A DNA stretch of 64,000 nt from an uncultured Flavobacteriaceae bacterium (GTDB taxonomy: Bacteria; Bacteroidota; Bacteroidia; Flavobacteriales; Flavobacteriaceae). Position numbers and translations under genes: made by a program. Below, one piece after another: positions 24,323-33,080 of this stretch. Position 1 is the stretch's first letter. Every line of letters begins with the position of its first letter. The DNA is taken from positions 310,001 through 374,000 of the forward strand of contig CANLRK010000002.1 in assembly GCA_947493535.1 (NCBI GenBank), read 5' to 3'. The notes beneath the pieces were generated by a model that saw nothing but the letters and a program-made list of their open reading frames with translations, was not told where the DNA came from and did no database searches.

Positions 24323-26710
24323 TTAATTTTCATTTTCTAATAGTTGGTCTAATGCTACTAAATCTGGCACTAACACCTGTCTTGCTTTACTTCCTTCAAA
24401 AGGCCCAACAATACCAGCAGCTTCTAATTGATCAATTAGTCTACCAGCTCTGTTATACCCTAATTTAAGTTTTCGCTGTAATAAAGATGCTGATCCTTGT
24501 TGTGCTGTAACCAGTACTTCGGCAGCCTCACGGAACAATTTATCACGTTCAGAGATATTGTTATCAAGAGTCGTGCCACCCTCATTATCATCACCTACAT
24601 ATTCAGGTAATAAATGTGCATCAGGATAAGCTTTTTGTCCGCCAATGAATTCGGTTATTTTTTCAACTTCAGGAGTGTCTACAAAAGCACATTGGATTCG
24701 TATTAATTCGTTTCCTTGAGTGTATAGCATATCTCCTCTACCAATAAGTTGATCGGCACCACCGCTATCTAAAATGGTTCGAGAGTCTATTTTAGACATT
24801 ACCCTAAAAGCAACACGTGCGGGGAAGTTGGCTTTAATCATTCCGGTAATTACATTTACAGACGGACGTTGTGTGGCTATTATTAAGTGTATTCCAATTG
24901 CTCTGGCTAGTTGCGCTAAACGAGCAATAGGGGTCTCAACTTCTTTTCCAGCTGTCATTATTAAATCGGCAAATTCATCTACAACTAGTACGATGTATGG
25001 TAAAAACTTGTGTCCATCATTTGGGTTTAGCTTACGCTCTTTAAATTTCTTATTGTATTCTACTATGTTACGGCAAAATGCATTTTTAAGCATTTCATAC
25101 CTATTATCCATTTCAATACATAATGAATTTAAAGTGTTAATAACTTTAGAGTTATCAGTAATTATAGCTTCTTCACTATCAGGAAGTTTTGCTAAATAAT
25201 GACGTTCTATTTTATTAAAAAGTGTAAGTTCTACTTTTTTAGGATCTACCAAAACAAACTTAACTTCAGCGGGGTGTTTTTTATATAAAATAGAAGTCAA
25301 AATACAGTTCAGGCCAACAGATTTTCCTTGCCCTGTAGCTCCAGCCATAAGTAAATGTGGCATTTTAGCTAAATCTACTACTAAGGTTTCATTACTAATA
25401 GTTTTACCAAAGGCAATAGGAAGCTGCATTTCTGCTTCTTGAAACTTTTTTGAAGCAATGGCAGCACGCATAGAAACTATTTGTGGTTTTTTATTAGGCA
25501 CTTCAATACCTATGGTACCTTTACCAGGCATTGGAGCTATAATACGTATTCCTAATGCCGCTAATGAAAGCGCAATATCATCTTCAAGGTTTTTGATTTT
25601 AGAAATTCTAACTCCAGCTTCTGGAACAATCTCGTACAAGGTTACTGTAGGACCAACAGTAGCTTTTATGTTAGATATTTCAATTTTATAGTTTTTTAAA
25701 GTAGTAACAATTTGATTCTTATTGTCTTCTAGTTCTTCTTGATTTATCGTTATACCTTTTCCTCTAGTATAATCTTTTAATAAATCAATTGTAGGGAATT
25801 TGAAATTACTTAATTCTAGGGTAGGGTCAAATTCCCCAAAATCTTCTACTAGTTTATCAGATAAGTTGTCCGTATGGGTTTTTTCTTCTTCCATAACTTC
25901 AACTTTCATCGATAAATCATCGTTTGTTGATTGAATAGTTATTTCTTCTGGTTTAGTTTCAACTACTTCTACAGTTGTGTTACTTTCTATAACTTCTTCA
26001 TCTTCTGTTTGATTCGTTTCAAGTTGCGTGTTATTCTCGAATAAAAATTCAGAAATAATAGCTTCATCCTCATCAACTATAGTTTTTTCCGTTTCATGTT
26101 CTACTTCACCATTATCAAGAAGTTCTTTTTTGCTAGTAAAAAAATCTTTTATTACGTCTGCAGTCAATTTAAAACGAATAATTAAATACGTGCTTAGAAA
26201 GAAAAGTAAGAGTAGGGTAGTGCCAACTTTTCCTAAATAATCTTGCAGAAAATCATTTATTTCAAAACCAACAGTACCACCTAAAATTGTATTGTTGAAG
26301 AATCCTAAAAAAATCGATAGCCATATTGCAACTAACATCCCCCATAACCAACGTTTTTTTAACAACTCAATTTTGGTGTTTAATAATAAGGTAACTCCTG
26401 ATAGGTTAATTAAAAAAGCAATGATTAAAGAAGCAATTCCAAAACCTCTATAAATAAAAAAGTGAGAAACAGTAGCCCCAAAAATATTGGCGATATTTTC
26501 AGTTTTTGATGCTCGTGAAAAATGGCCTATTTCACTTTGGTCGGCTTTCCAGGTAAAAATGTATGATATAAAAGCAATACACATTAACAGCCCTAATAAA
26601 AACAAGAAAATTCCTAAAATGTTTCGTTGTTGTTTATTTAGGCTTATTTTTTGAAGCTTAAATTTCGAAGCTGTTTTTTTTGTTGTTTTTGCTTTCTTTT
26701 TTTTTGCCAT
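24323..26710 (-). CDS. ftsK: DNA translocase FtsK
   Basis: This 795-residue protein couples division with chromosome segregation. Four or five transmembrane helices span residues 25-200. An acidic linker (about 205-290) is much shorter than in E. coli. The motor domain has Walker A GATGQGKSVGLN, Walker B IVLVVDEFADL and ATQRPSVNVITG. The C-terminal gamma domain SASLLQRKLKLGYNRAGRLID recognises KOPS-like sites. The length is normal for Bacteroidota. It is followed by lolA and lptF on the same strand. Confidence 0.97.
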   Translation of the reverse strand: MAKKKKAKTTKKTASKFKLQKISLNKQQRNILGIFLFLLGLLMCIAFISYIFTWKADQSEIGHFSRASKTENIANIFGATVSHFFIYRGFGIASLIIAFLINLSGVTLLLNTKIELLKKRWLWGMLVAIWLSIFLGFFNNTILGGTVGFEINDFLQDYLGKVGTTLLLLFFLSTYLIIRFKLTADVIKDFFTSKKELLDNGEVEHETEKTIVDEDEAIISEFLFENNTQLETNQTEDEEVIESNTTVEVVETKPEEITIQSTNDDLSMKVEVMEEEKTHTDNLSDKLVEDFGEFDPTLELSNFKFPTIDLLKDYTRGKGITINQEELEDNKNQIVTTLKNYKIEISNIKATVGPTVTLYEIVPEAGVRISKIKNLEDDIALSLAALGIRIIAPMPGKGTIGIEVPNKKPQIVSMRAAIASKKFQEAEMQLPIAFGKTISNETLVVDLAKMPHLLMAGATGQGKSVGLNCILTSILYKKHPAEVKFVLVDPKKVELTLFNKIERHYLAKLPDSEEAIITDNSKVINTLNSLCIEMDNRYEMLKNAFCRNIVEYNKKFKERKLNPNDGHKFLPYIVLVVDEFADLIMTAGKEVETPIARLAQLARAIGIHLIIATQRPSVNVITGMIKANFPARVAFRVMSKIDSRTILDSGGADQLIGRGDMLYTQGNELIRIQCAFVDTPEVEKITEFIGGQKAYPDAHLLPEYVGDDNEGGTTLDNNISERDKLFREAAEVLVTAQQGSASLLQRKLKLGYNRAGRLIDQLEAAGIVGPFEGSKARQVLVPDLVALDQLLENEN

Positions 26711-26722
26711 TCCTAATTTTTA

Positions 26723-27100
26723 TTATAGTGCAAGTATTTTAGGGATGTATATAATTAAACCAATTATAACTCCTGCGCTTGCTGCCATAAACACGGCTCC
26801 TGCTGAAATATCTTTAATAATTCCAATTTTACGATGGAAATCTGGATGAATGAAATCTGCAATTTCTTCAATGGCAGTATTAATACCTTCCGTACTCAAA
26901 AGTAAGCCAATGGCAAATACTTGCAGCATCCATTCTTGTGCAGATATACCAAAATAGAAACCTGCAATTGTTACAAGTAGGGCAATAATTAATTGCGCCT
27001 GAATACTTGATTCAGTTTTGATAAGAATGAGAGCTCCTTTTAAAGCATATTTTGCCCCTTTAAGTCTGCCAATTATAAAGTTATCTTGAGGTGATTTCAT
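26723..27100 (-). CDS. dgkA: Diacylglycerol kinase (DgkA family)
   Basis: This 125-residue membrane protein has three helices. The family motif is STEGINTAIEEIADF, containing the catalytic Glu and the metal-binding Glu. The N-terminal amphipathic RLKGAKYALKGALI also fits. It phosphorylates diacylglycerol or undecaprenol at the inner membrane. It sits 12 bases upstream of ftsK and 23 bases downstream of tpx, and is probably co-transcribed with both. Whether the substrate is diacylglycerol or undecaprenol cannot be told from sequence. Confidence 0.93.
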   Translation of the reverse strand: MKSPQDNFIIGRLKGAKYALKGALILIKTESSIQAQLIIALLVTIAGFYFGISAQEWMLQVFAIGLLLSTEGINTAIEEIADFIHPDFHRKIGIIKDISAGAVFMAASAGVIIGLIIYIPKILAL

Positions 27101-27123
27101 GTATTAACTGTAGCTACATATTG

Positions 27124-27621
27124 TTATAATGCTTCAAAAGCAGCTTTATAATTTGGTTCATCTACAATTTCAGGAACTTGTTCGGTGTGTGTAATAATTC
27201 CGTTTTCATCAATTACAATAATTACTCTAGAGTGTAACCCTTCTAATGGGCCATCAATAAAATCTAGTCCATATGTTTTTCCAAATTCGTTGGCTCTAAA
27301 GTCTGATAAGTTAATAACATTATCTAGGCCTTCGGCACCACAAAAACGCGCTTGAGCAAATGGTAAGTCTCGTGAAATACAAAGCACAGTTACATCTTCA
27401 ATATCATTAAGATCTTTGTTAAATTGCCTTACTGATTGAGCACATGTACCTGTATCAATGCTCGGAAATATATTTAATACTACAGCTTGACCTTTAAAAT
27501 CAGAAAGTGTAGCGGTAGATAAATCGGTTTTTACTAAGGTGAATTCTGGTGCTTTAGTACCGACTGCTGGTAAGTTTCCAGAAGTATGTATTTTATTTCC
27601 TTTTAAAGTTACGGTAGCCAT
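27124..27621 (-). CDS. tpx: Thiol peroxidase Tpx
   Basis: This 165-residue atypical 2-Cys peroxiredoxin reduces hydrogen peroxide and alkyl hydroperoxides using thioredoxin. The peroxidatic Cys60 lies in SIDTGTCAQSVR and the resolving Cys94 in ARFCGAEG, both characteristic of Tpx. The N-terminal VTLKGNKIHTSGNLPAVGTKAPEF also fits. It probably heads the minus-strand run tpx-dgkA-ftsK-lolA-lptF-ribB, because the next upstream gene is separated by a terminator. Confidence 0.96.
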   Translation of the reverse strand: MATVTLKGNKIHTSGNLPAVGTKAPEFTLVKTDLSTATLSDFKGQAVVLNIFPSIDTGTCAQSVRQFNKDLNDIEDVTVLCISRDLPFAQARFCGAEGLDNVINLSDFRANEFGKTYGLDFIDGPLEGLHSRVIIVIDENGIITHTEQVPEIVDEPNYKAAFEAL

Positions 27622-27704
27622 AATTGTTGTTTTAATGTACAGAGTATCAAATTACGTTAAAATCTATTAAAATATAAAGATTTTAGCCATAAAGTTATCA
27701 TAAA

Positions 27705-27729
27705 AAAAGCGCTCATTAAGAGCGCTTTT
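27705..27729 (-). terminator. Terminator after the peroxiredoxin gene
   Basis: A 10-base stem (27705-27714 with 27720-27729) containing GCGCTC closes a 5-base loop. An A run on its left becomes U-rich on the minus strand. Confidence 0.88.
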
Positions 27730-27750
27730 ACTTCTGTATGTATACTTGTT

Positions 27751-28383
27751 TTAGTTTTTAGCTAAGTACTCAGCTGTAGCAGAGTGGTTTGCTTGCATAC
27801 CATCTTTACCTTTGCTCCAGTTAGCTGGACAAACTTCTCCATTAGCTTCAAAGAATTGTAAAGCATCTACCATACGGATAGCTTCATCTACATTTCTTCC
27901 TAATGGTAAATCGTTTACTAATTGATGGCGAACAACACCCTCTTTGTCGATTAAGAATAAACCTCTGTAAGCAATTAATTCTCCTTCTGCAACACTTTCT
28001 CCTTCTTCGTTATAAAATACTTCTCCTGCTAAAACATCGTAGTTTGCAGCAATTGTTTTGTTAGTATCGGCAACTAAAGGGTAAGTAATACCTTTAATAC
28101 CACCTTTATCTTTCTCTACTTGTAACCACCCGTAGTGAGATTGTTCAGTATCTGTTGATACTCCTACAACAGCAACATTTCTAGCTTCAAATTCTCCTAA
28201 TTTTTCTTGGAAAGCATGTAACTCAGTTGGACAAACAAAAGTGAAATCTTTTGGATAGAAAAATAAGATAACGTCTTTTTTTCCTAAAAATTGGTCTAAT
28301 GAAAAGTTTTCAGCAAATTGATTTCCGTTTATTACTGCTTGAGCATTAAATTTTGGTGCTTTTTTTCCTACTAATACGGCCAT
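27751..28383 (-). CDS. Typical 2-Cys peroxiredoxin (AhpC/Prx1 type)
   Basis: This 210-residue cytoplasmic peroxidase has peroxidatic Cys51 in YPKDFTFVCPTELHAFQ and resolving Cys185 in GEVCPANWSKG. The middle of the protein (VSTDTEQSHYGWL, ITYPLVAD) is standard. Reduction is probably by thioredoxin or an AhpF-like partner, neither of which is adjacent. It has its own terminator, and a -7 element upstream at 28415-28422, so it is monocistronic. Together with tpx it puts two peroxidases side by side. Confidence 0.95.
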   Translation of the reverse strand: MAVLVGKKAPKFNAQAVINGNQFAENFSLDQFLGKKDVILFFYPKDFTFVCPTELHAFQEKLGEFEARNVAVVGVSTDTEQSHYGWLQVEKDKGGIKGITYPLVADTNKTIAANYDVLAGEVFYNEEGESVAEGELIAYRGLFLIDKEGVVRHQLVNDLPLGRNVDEAIRMVDALQFFEANGEVCPANWSKGKDGMQANHSATAEYLAKN

Positions 28384-28414
28384 TTTTATTTTTTTAAAAT
28401 TGTTAAAACTGGTG

Positions 28415-28422
28415 CAAATATA
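28415..28422 (-). promoter_or_regulatory. -7 element for the peroxiredoxin gene
   Basis: On the minus strand the sequence reads TATATTTG, an exact TAnnTTTG, 31 bases upstream of the start codon. I found no clear -33 element. Confidence 0.5.
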
Positions 28423-28486
28423 AACATCATCTACAGAATTGCATGTTATGTTATATTTAATTTTTTGATAGGAGTATAAAGAATAT

Positions 28487-29956
28487 TTATGCGTTTTTAA
28501 TACTTCTTATTTTAATACCAATGGCAGCAAAAAACAATGTCATAAACGGACTCAGCCAATTAAAAATGGCAAATGCAAAATACTCTGCTACACCAACACC
28601 TAAAACTCCTGATTGATAGGCTCCACATGTATTCCAAGGTATTAGTACAGAGGTTACAGTACCCGAATCTTCAAGAGTCCTACTTAAATTTTCTGGAGCC
28701 AAATTTTTATCTTCATATGCTTTCTTGAACATTTTCCCAGGTATTACTAATGCTAAATATTGATCGGAAGCAATAACGTTTAGCCCTAAACAACTTACGA
28801 CAGTAGTAGCAAATAAACCAAAAACTGAGTGTGCTAATTTTAATAACGACTTGGTGATACGTGATAAAGCTCCTATTCCATCCATTATTCCTCCAAACAC
28901 CATGGCGCAGATAATTAGATAGATAGTCCAAAGCATTCCATTCATTCCGCCAGAGCTGAATAATTCGTTTAGCTTTTCGTTATCTGTTGTAATTGCTGTA
29001 TCGGTAAGTATGGCATTAGTAATGGCACTGAAGTTAGAGGAAGCTATGCCAGACAATATGTTTTCTTGAAAATATATGGCAAATACTGCTGCCAATAGCA
29101 CACCAGCTCCTAAGGCAATTAATGGTTTTGTTTTTAGCAAAATTAGTGCAATAACTACAACGGGTACAATAAATAAGTAAGGAGTAATATTAAATGTGCT
29201 TTTAATGGTATGCAGTAATCCTGTAATATCTGCATTTCCAGTAGTTTCAATTGTCATACTCATTCCTGTAAAAGCGATTAGCGTAATGATAATTGTAGGT
29301 ATAGTTGTATAGCCCATATATTTAATATGTGTAAATAGGTCGGTTCCAGCCATTGCAGGGGCTAGGTTAGTAGTGTCGCTTAAAGGCGACATTTTATCAC
29401 CAAAATAAGCGCCAGAAATTACGGCTCCTGCAATCATACCTGTTGGTATACCTAAAGCAGTACCGATACCTATTAAAGCTATACCTACTGTAGCCGATGT
29501 TGTCCATGAACTTCCTGTTGCAATGGAAATAATAGCAGCAATAATAACCGATGCTGGCAAGAAAATTTCAGGACTCAATACTTGCAGTCCATAATAAACC
29601 ATAGCAGGAATAATACCGCTAATAAGCCAGGTTCCTGCAAGTGCCCCAACTAAAAATAAAATCATTATAGGAACAAATACACTTTTTAAGTTTTCCCAAA
29701 TTTCTAAAAACATTGTGGTTAAGGTTACTTTGTTAAGTAAGCCTACAACTGCCGCACATCCTCCACCGATTAATAAGATAAACTGATTGGAATAATCACC
29801 TAACCAAGCACCATCTTTATAAAAAATATTATAAGCAAGTAAAGCCATTAAAATTACCACAGGAATTAAGGCTTCCCAAATACTTAGTTCTTTATTGCTA
29901 ATTATGCGTTGATCGTTAATATTTATTTCAGATATATTTTGATTTTCTTCTTGCAT
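28487..29956 (-). CDS. nhaC: Na+/H+ antiporter of the NhaC family
   Basis: This 489-residue inner-membrane antiporter has about eleven hydrophobic segments. Family features include IATGSSWTTSATVGIALIGIG, GAVISGAYFGDKMSPLSDTT with conserved charged residues, and the C-terminal LEDSGTVTSVLIPWNTCGAY. It should exchange sodium for protons and maintain ion balance, consistent with a marine habit. It is monocistronic and divergent from the thioredoxin-ApbE cassette. Confidence 0.93.
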   Translation of the reverse strand: MQEENQNISEININDQRIISNKELSIWEALIPVVILMALLAYNIFYKDGAWLGDYSNQFILLIGGGCAAVVGLLNKVTLTTMFLEIWENLKSVFVPIMILFLVGALAGTWLISGIIPAMVYYGLQVLSPEIFLPASVIIAAIISIATGSSWTTSATVGIALIGIGTALGIPTGMIAGAVISGAYFGDKMSPLSDTTNLAPAMAGTDLFTHIKYMGYTTIPTIIITLIAFTGMSMTIETTGNADITGLLHTIKSTFNITPYLFIVPVVVIALILLKTKPLIALGAGVLLAAVFAIYFQENILSGIASSNFSAITNAILTDTAITTDNEKLNELFSSGGMNGMLWTIYLIICAMVFGGIMDGIGALSRITKSLLKLAHSVFGLFATTVVSCLGLNVIASDQYLALVIPGKMFKKAYEDKNLAPENLSRTLEDSGTVTSVLIPWNTCGAYQSGVLGVGVAEYFAFAIFNWLSPFMTLFFAAIGIKIRSIKNA

Positions 29957-30004
29957 TAAAATTGTTTTTTGGAGCGTAATGTTACGATTTTATTACTGTT
30001 TCTG

Positions 30005-30039
30005 CAAACTACATTTTGTTAAAACATAATAGTAGTTTG
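30005..30039. promoter_or_regulatory. Inverted repeat in the nhaC / thioredoxin-ApbE divergent region
   Basis: CAAACTAC (30005-30012) and GTAGTTTG (30032-30039) form an 8-base dyad with a 19-base spacer, between divergent transcription units. It could be an operator, but no regulator is adjacent. Confidence 0.4.
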
Positions 30040-30129
30040 TTAAATAATTAAATGAGACTGAGTATAAATAATATAGGCAATGTAATAATCAACAGATACT
30101 TTAGTTATCTTTATAGTAACAAAATCTTC

Positions 30130-30573
30130 ATGATTATGAAAATAAAGCAACTTGCTCCAATTGTGTTTTTCTTTTTTGGAACATTATTCCTTTCTGCGCA
30201 ACAAAACACCAAAACTTTTAAAGAAGCCTTATTAACAGCAAAAGAAACAAATAAAAAAGTACTGTTGGTTTTTGCGGGTTCTGATTGGTGTGCCCCATGC
30301 ATGAAACTTGAAAAAAATATATTGCATACACCAGAATTTAAAGATTTAGCAGACGAAAAATTTGTATTGTATAAGGCAGATTTTCCAATGCGAAAGAAAA
30401 ACAAATTACCAGAAAGTAAACAAAAAGAAAATGGCGCTTTAGCTGAAAAGTACAAACAAAATGGTATTTTTCCTTTGGTAGTTGTACTCACTAATGAAGG
30501 AAAAGAATTAGGGCGTATGTCATATAAAAACATAGCTCCTGTAACTTATTTTAATAAGCTTGCTTCATTTTAA
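30130..30573 (+). CDS. Exported thioredoxin-like protein (CAPC) of the ApbE cassette
   Basis: This 147-residue exported thioredoxin has a signal peptide (to about residue 23, ending SAQ). The active site is FAGSDWCAPCMKL (Cys54, Cys57) and the cis-proline is in NGIFPLVVVLTN. It resembles the thioredoxin at 17838. An upstream in-frame ATG at 30052 would add 26 non-signal residues, so the start is placed at 30130 (or 30136). It is followed after four bases by apbE, then DUF4266 and DUF3570 genes, which suggests service to that system, for example reducing the Cys-rich tail of the DUF4266 protein. That role is inference. Confidence 0.88.
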   Translation: MIMKIKQLAPIVFFFFGTLFLSAQQNTKTFKEALLTAKETNKKVLLVFAGSDWCAPCMKLEKNILHTPEFKDLADEKFVLYKADFPMRKKNKLPESKQKENGALAEKYKQNGIFPLVVVLTNEGKELGRMSYKNIAPVTYFNKLASF

Positions 30574-30577
30574 TCTT

Positions 30578-31567
30578 ATGAGAAATCACTTTTTTACCAC
30601 AATTTTAGTGTTGTTTATAGTAACAAGTTATGGGCAACAACATTATAGTAAATCTGTGTTGTTAATGGGAAGTGATTTTAAGATAACTGTTGTAGCAAAT
30701 TCTAAACAAGAAGGAGAAAAATACATTAATCTTGCTATTGCTGAAATTGAGCGAATTGAGCAATTAATTTCCTCTTGGGACCCTAATTCTCAAACGAGTT
30801 TAATAAATAAAAACGCTGGAATTAATCCTGTAGTGGTTAATCAAGAATTATTTGATTTAATTCAGCGATCAAAAAAACTATCAGAACTTACTGGAGGTGC
30901 CTTTGATGTATCTTTTGCTTCCATGGATAAAATATGGAAGTTTGATGGAAGTGTAACTACCATGCCCCCAGCAAATGAAGTTAAGGCTTCGGTTGAAAAG
31001 GTAGGGCATGATAATATTGTAATGAACCCGGAAGCTACTACCGTTTTTCTAAGAAAAAAAGGTATGAAAATAGGCTTTGGTGCTATAGGGAAAGGGTATG
31101 CTGCAGATAAGGCAAAAGAATTACTAATTGCAAAGGGAGTAACAGCAGGAATTATTAACGCATCTGGCGATTTAACCACTTGGGGTAACAAACCAGATGG
31201 TAAACCTTGGGTTGTAGGAATTAAAAACCCATTAAACAAAAACAAAGTATTTGCCTGGTTTCCTGTTGATAATAGAGCCATTGTAACTTCAGGTAATTAT
31301 GAAAAATATGTTGTTATAAATGGCACACGCTATACGCATATAATAAACCCTAAAACAGGTTATCCATCACAAGGGGTTATAAGTGCGTCTGTATTTGCTC
31401 CTAAAGCTGAGCTAGCTGATGCGTTAGCAACATCAATTTTTGTTTTGGGCATAGAAAGAGGGCTATATTTTATAAACCAATTGAATGGTGTTGATTGTGT
31501 TATAGTTACAGACACTGGAAAAATTCATTATTCAAATAATATACAAAATGAAATTCAAGAAAATTAA
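30578..31567 (+). CDS. apbE: FAD:protein FMN transferase ApbE
   Basis: This 329-residue exported enzyme transfers FMN from FAD to a Thr or Ser of target proteins outside the cytoplasm. It has a signal peptide (ending YGQ). Family motifs are LLMGSDFKITVV, IGFGAIGKGYAADKAKELL, the GDLTTWG strand and ADALATSIFVLG near the end, with its Mg-binding Asp-Ala pair. It lies between the thioredoxin and the DUF4266 gene, overlapping the latter by 20 bases. No flavin acceptor motif is visible in this operon; a good acceptor lies in the FMN-binding protein at 50515-51051. Confidence 0.95.
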   Translation: MRNHFFTTILVLFIVTSYGQQHYSKSVLLMGSDFKITVVANSKQEGEKYINLAIAEIERIEQLISSWDPNSQTSLINKNAGINPVVVNQELFDLIQRSKKLSELTGGAFDVSFASMDKIWKFDGSVTTMPPANEVKASVEKVGHDNIVMNPEATTVFLRKKGMKIGFGAIGKGYAADKAKELLIAKGVTAGIINASGDLTTWGNKPDGKPWVVGIKNPLNKNKVFAWFPVDNRAIVTSGNYEKYVVINGTRYTHIINPKTGYPSQGVISASVFAPKAELADALATSIFVLGIERGLYFINQLNGVDCVIVTDTGKIHYSNNIQNEIQEN

Positions 31568-31775
31568 CTATAAACATATACTAGTTCTATTTTTTACAGT
31601 AATACTCAGTTCATGCGTAACCGTAAAAGAATATGAGAAAGTATATGTAAATGATGCTGATATGGAATTATCAGCTTATAAAATAAATAAATTTGAAACA
31701 AGCTTTCAGGTATATCGCGAGGCAGCCTCTGGTGCCAATGGTGGTAAAGCTGGAGGAGGTTGCGGTTGTAATTAA
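31548..31775 (+). CDS. Small DUF4266-type lipoprotein with Cys-rich tail
   Basis: This 75-residue lipoprotein has lipobox LSSC (Cys23), a short conserved middle (KEYEKVYVNDADMELSAYKI) and a glycine-rich tail ending GGKAGGGCGCN. I recognise the DUF4266 family, which is found with DUF3570 and ApbE in several phyla; its function is unknown. The two tail cysteines could bind a metal or form a thioredoxin-controlled disulfide. The gene overlaps apbE by 20 bases and precedes the DUF3570 gene by four bases, so translation is coupled. Confidence 0.9.
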   Translation: MKFKKINYKHILVLFFTVILSSCVTVKEYEKVYVNDADMELSAYKINKFETSFQVYREAASGANGGKAGGGCGCN

Positions 31776-31779
31776 AAAT

Positions 31780-33051
31780 ATGATGCAAAAACAAATTGTA
31801 ACAAACATTATGTTGCTTTTATCAATAATGGTAATGGCTCAAGAAAAAACTACCGACACTATTTTTAAAAAAAGAGTGTTAGAAAAGGCTGAAGTTGATT
31901 TTTTGATGAGTTATTATACTCAAGACGGAAATCATGCGGCTGTAACTGGAGGAAAAGGGACAGAAGAGTTAACAGATATCACTCCAACTTTTATTGTAGC
32001 CATACCTTTAAATGATGATGATGTTTTAACTGCTGATGTTGGTATTTCGGCATATACTTCAGCATCATCAAGTAATATTAACCCTTTTGATGGTAACCAA
32101 ACAGCAAGTCCCTGGATAGAATCATCAGGTGCTTCGGGTGCAGATGTGTGGATGAATGGTAATTTTGATTACAGCCTTTCTTCAGATGATAGAAACACAA
32201 TATGGGGAGCAAATTTAAGTATAGCTTCTGAGTATGATTATTTTTCTTTTGGTTTTGGCGGACACATAGCTAAGTTGTTTAATGAAAAGAATACAGAAGT
32301 TTCTTTAAAGCTTAATGCTTATATTGATACATGGAACCCACAATATCCTATAGAACTTCGTGCGGGTTTTACAGCTCCTGCAGGTTATACTTCATCATAT
32401 ACTGAATTTGATAAGCTAGGTAGAAATACATATTCTTTATCAGCGGCAATTTCACAAATACTTACTAAAAAATTACAGGGATCTTTATTTTTTGATGTAG
32501 TACAGCAAAAAGGATTATTGTCAGCCCCACATCAAAGGGTATACTTCTCTGATGTTACGGATTATTTTATTGAAGACTTTCATCTAGCAGATGATGTAGA
32601 GCGTTTACCAGATTCTCGTTTTAAACTACCTATTGGAGTACGGTTAAACTACTTTATTAATGAATATGTTACGCTACGTTCTTATTATCGTTTGTATACG
32701 GATAATTGGGGGATTTCTTCTAATACTGTTGAGCTTGAATTACCAGTTAAAATAACCCGATCTTTTACAGCGTTTCCCTCTTTTAGGTATTATACACAAA
32801 CACAAGCAGACTATTTTGCTTCATACAACCTACACTTGTCTACTTCGGAATATTATACGTCAGACTATGATTTATCAAAATTTAATAGTACACAACTTGG
32901 TTTTGGTTTACGTTATACGGATGTTTTTACAAAATTGAAGTTATATAAATTTGGCTTAAAATCTGTAAATGTAAAGTATAGCAATTATAACAGAACAGAT
33001 GGTTTAGATGCTAATATAGTATCGGCCGCGTTTAAGTTTGTTTTTGACTAA
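31780..33051 (+). CDS. DUF3570 outer-membrane beta-barrel protein
   Basis: This 423-residue exported protein has a signal peptide (to about residue 19, ending MAQ). Alternating amphipathic strands end in a phenylalanine-containing C-terminus (SAAFKFVFD), as expected of an outer-membrane barrel. Cues for DUF3570 are DFLMSYYTQDGNHAAVTGG near the start of the mature protein and the SSNINPFDGN loop. The start is placed at 31780 because a longer in-frame opening overlaps the DUF4266 gene. It completes a four-gene unit with thioredoxin, apbE and DUF4266; what it transports or displays is unknown. Confidence 0.9.
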   Translation: MMQKQIVTNIMLLLSIMVMAQEKTTDTIFKKRVLEKAEVDFLMSYYTQDGNHAAVTGGKGTEELTDITPTFIVAIPLNDDDVLTADVGISAYTSASSSNINPFDGNQTASPWIESSGASGADVWMNGNFDYSLSSDDRNTIWGANLSIASEYDYFSFGFGGHIAKLFNEKNTEVSLKLNAYIDTWNPQYPIELRAGFTAPAGYTSSYTEFDKLGRNTYSLSAAISQILTKKLQGSLFFDVVQQKGLLSAPHQRVYFSDVTDYFIEDFHLADDVERLPDSRFKLPIGVRLNYFINEYVTLRSYYRLYTDNWGISSNTVELELPVKITRSFTAFPSFRYYTQTQADYFASYNLHLSTSEYYTSDYDLSKFNSTQLGFGLRYTDVFTKLKLYKFGLKSVNVKYSNYNRTDGLDANIVSAAFKFVFD

Positions 33052-33080
33052 AAAAGAGATGCTATAGTTTAGCAATAAAC

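Noticed and set aside
24774-25199. 141-codon open frame on the plus strand inside ftsK
   Set aside because: Antisense shadow of the FtsK motor domain, with no signal, motif or start context of its own.
32107-32145. SSGAS-containing segment of the DUF3570 protein as an ApbE flavin acceptor
   Set aside because: It lacks the Asp and surrounding FMN_bind domain needed for the known attachment motif; only the motif in the protein at 50515-51051 qualifies.
33052-33080. Terminator between the DUF3570 gene and recG
   Set aside because: Only a 5-base stem without a T run is present, below what I would call a terminator.
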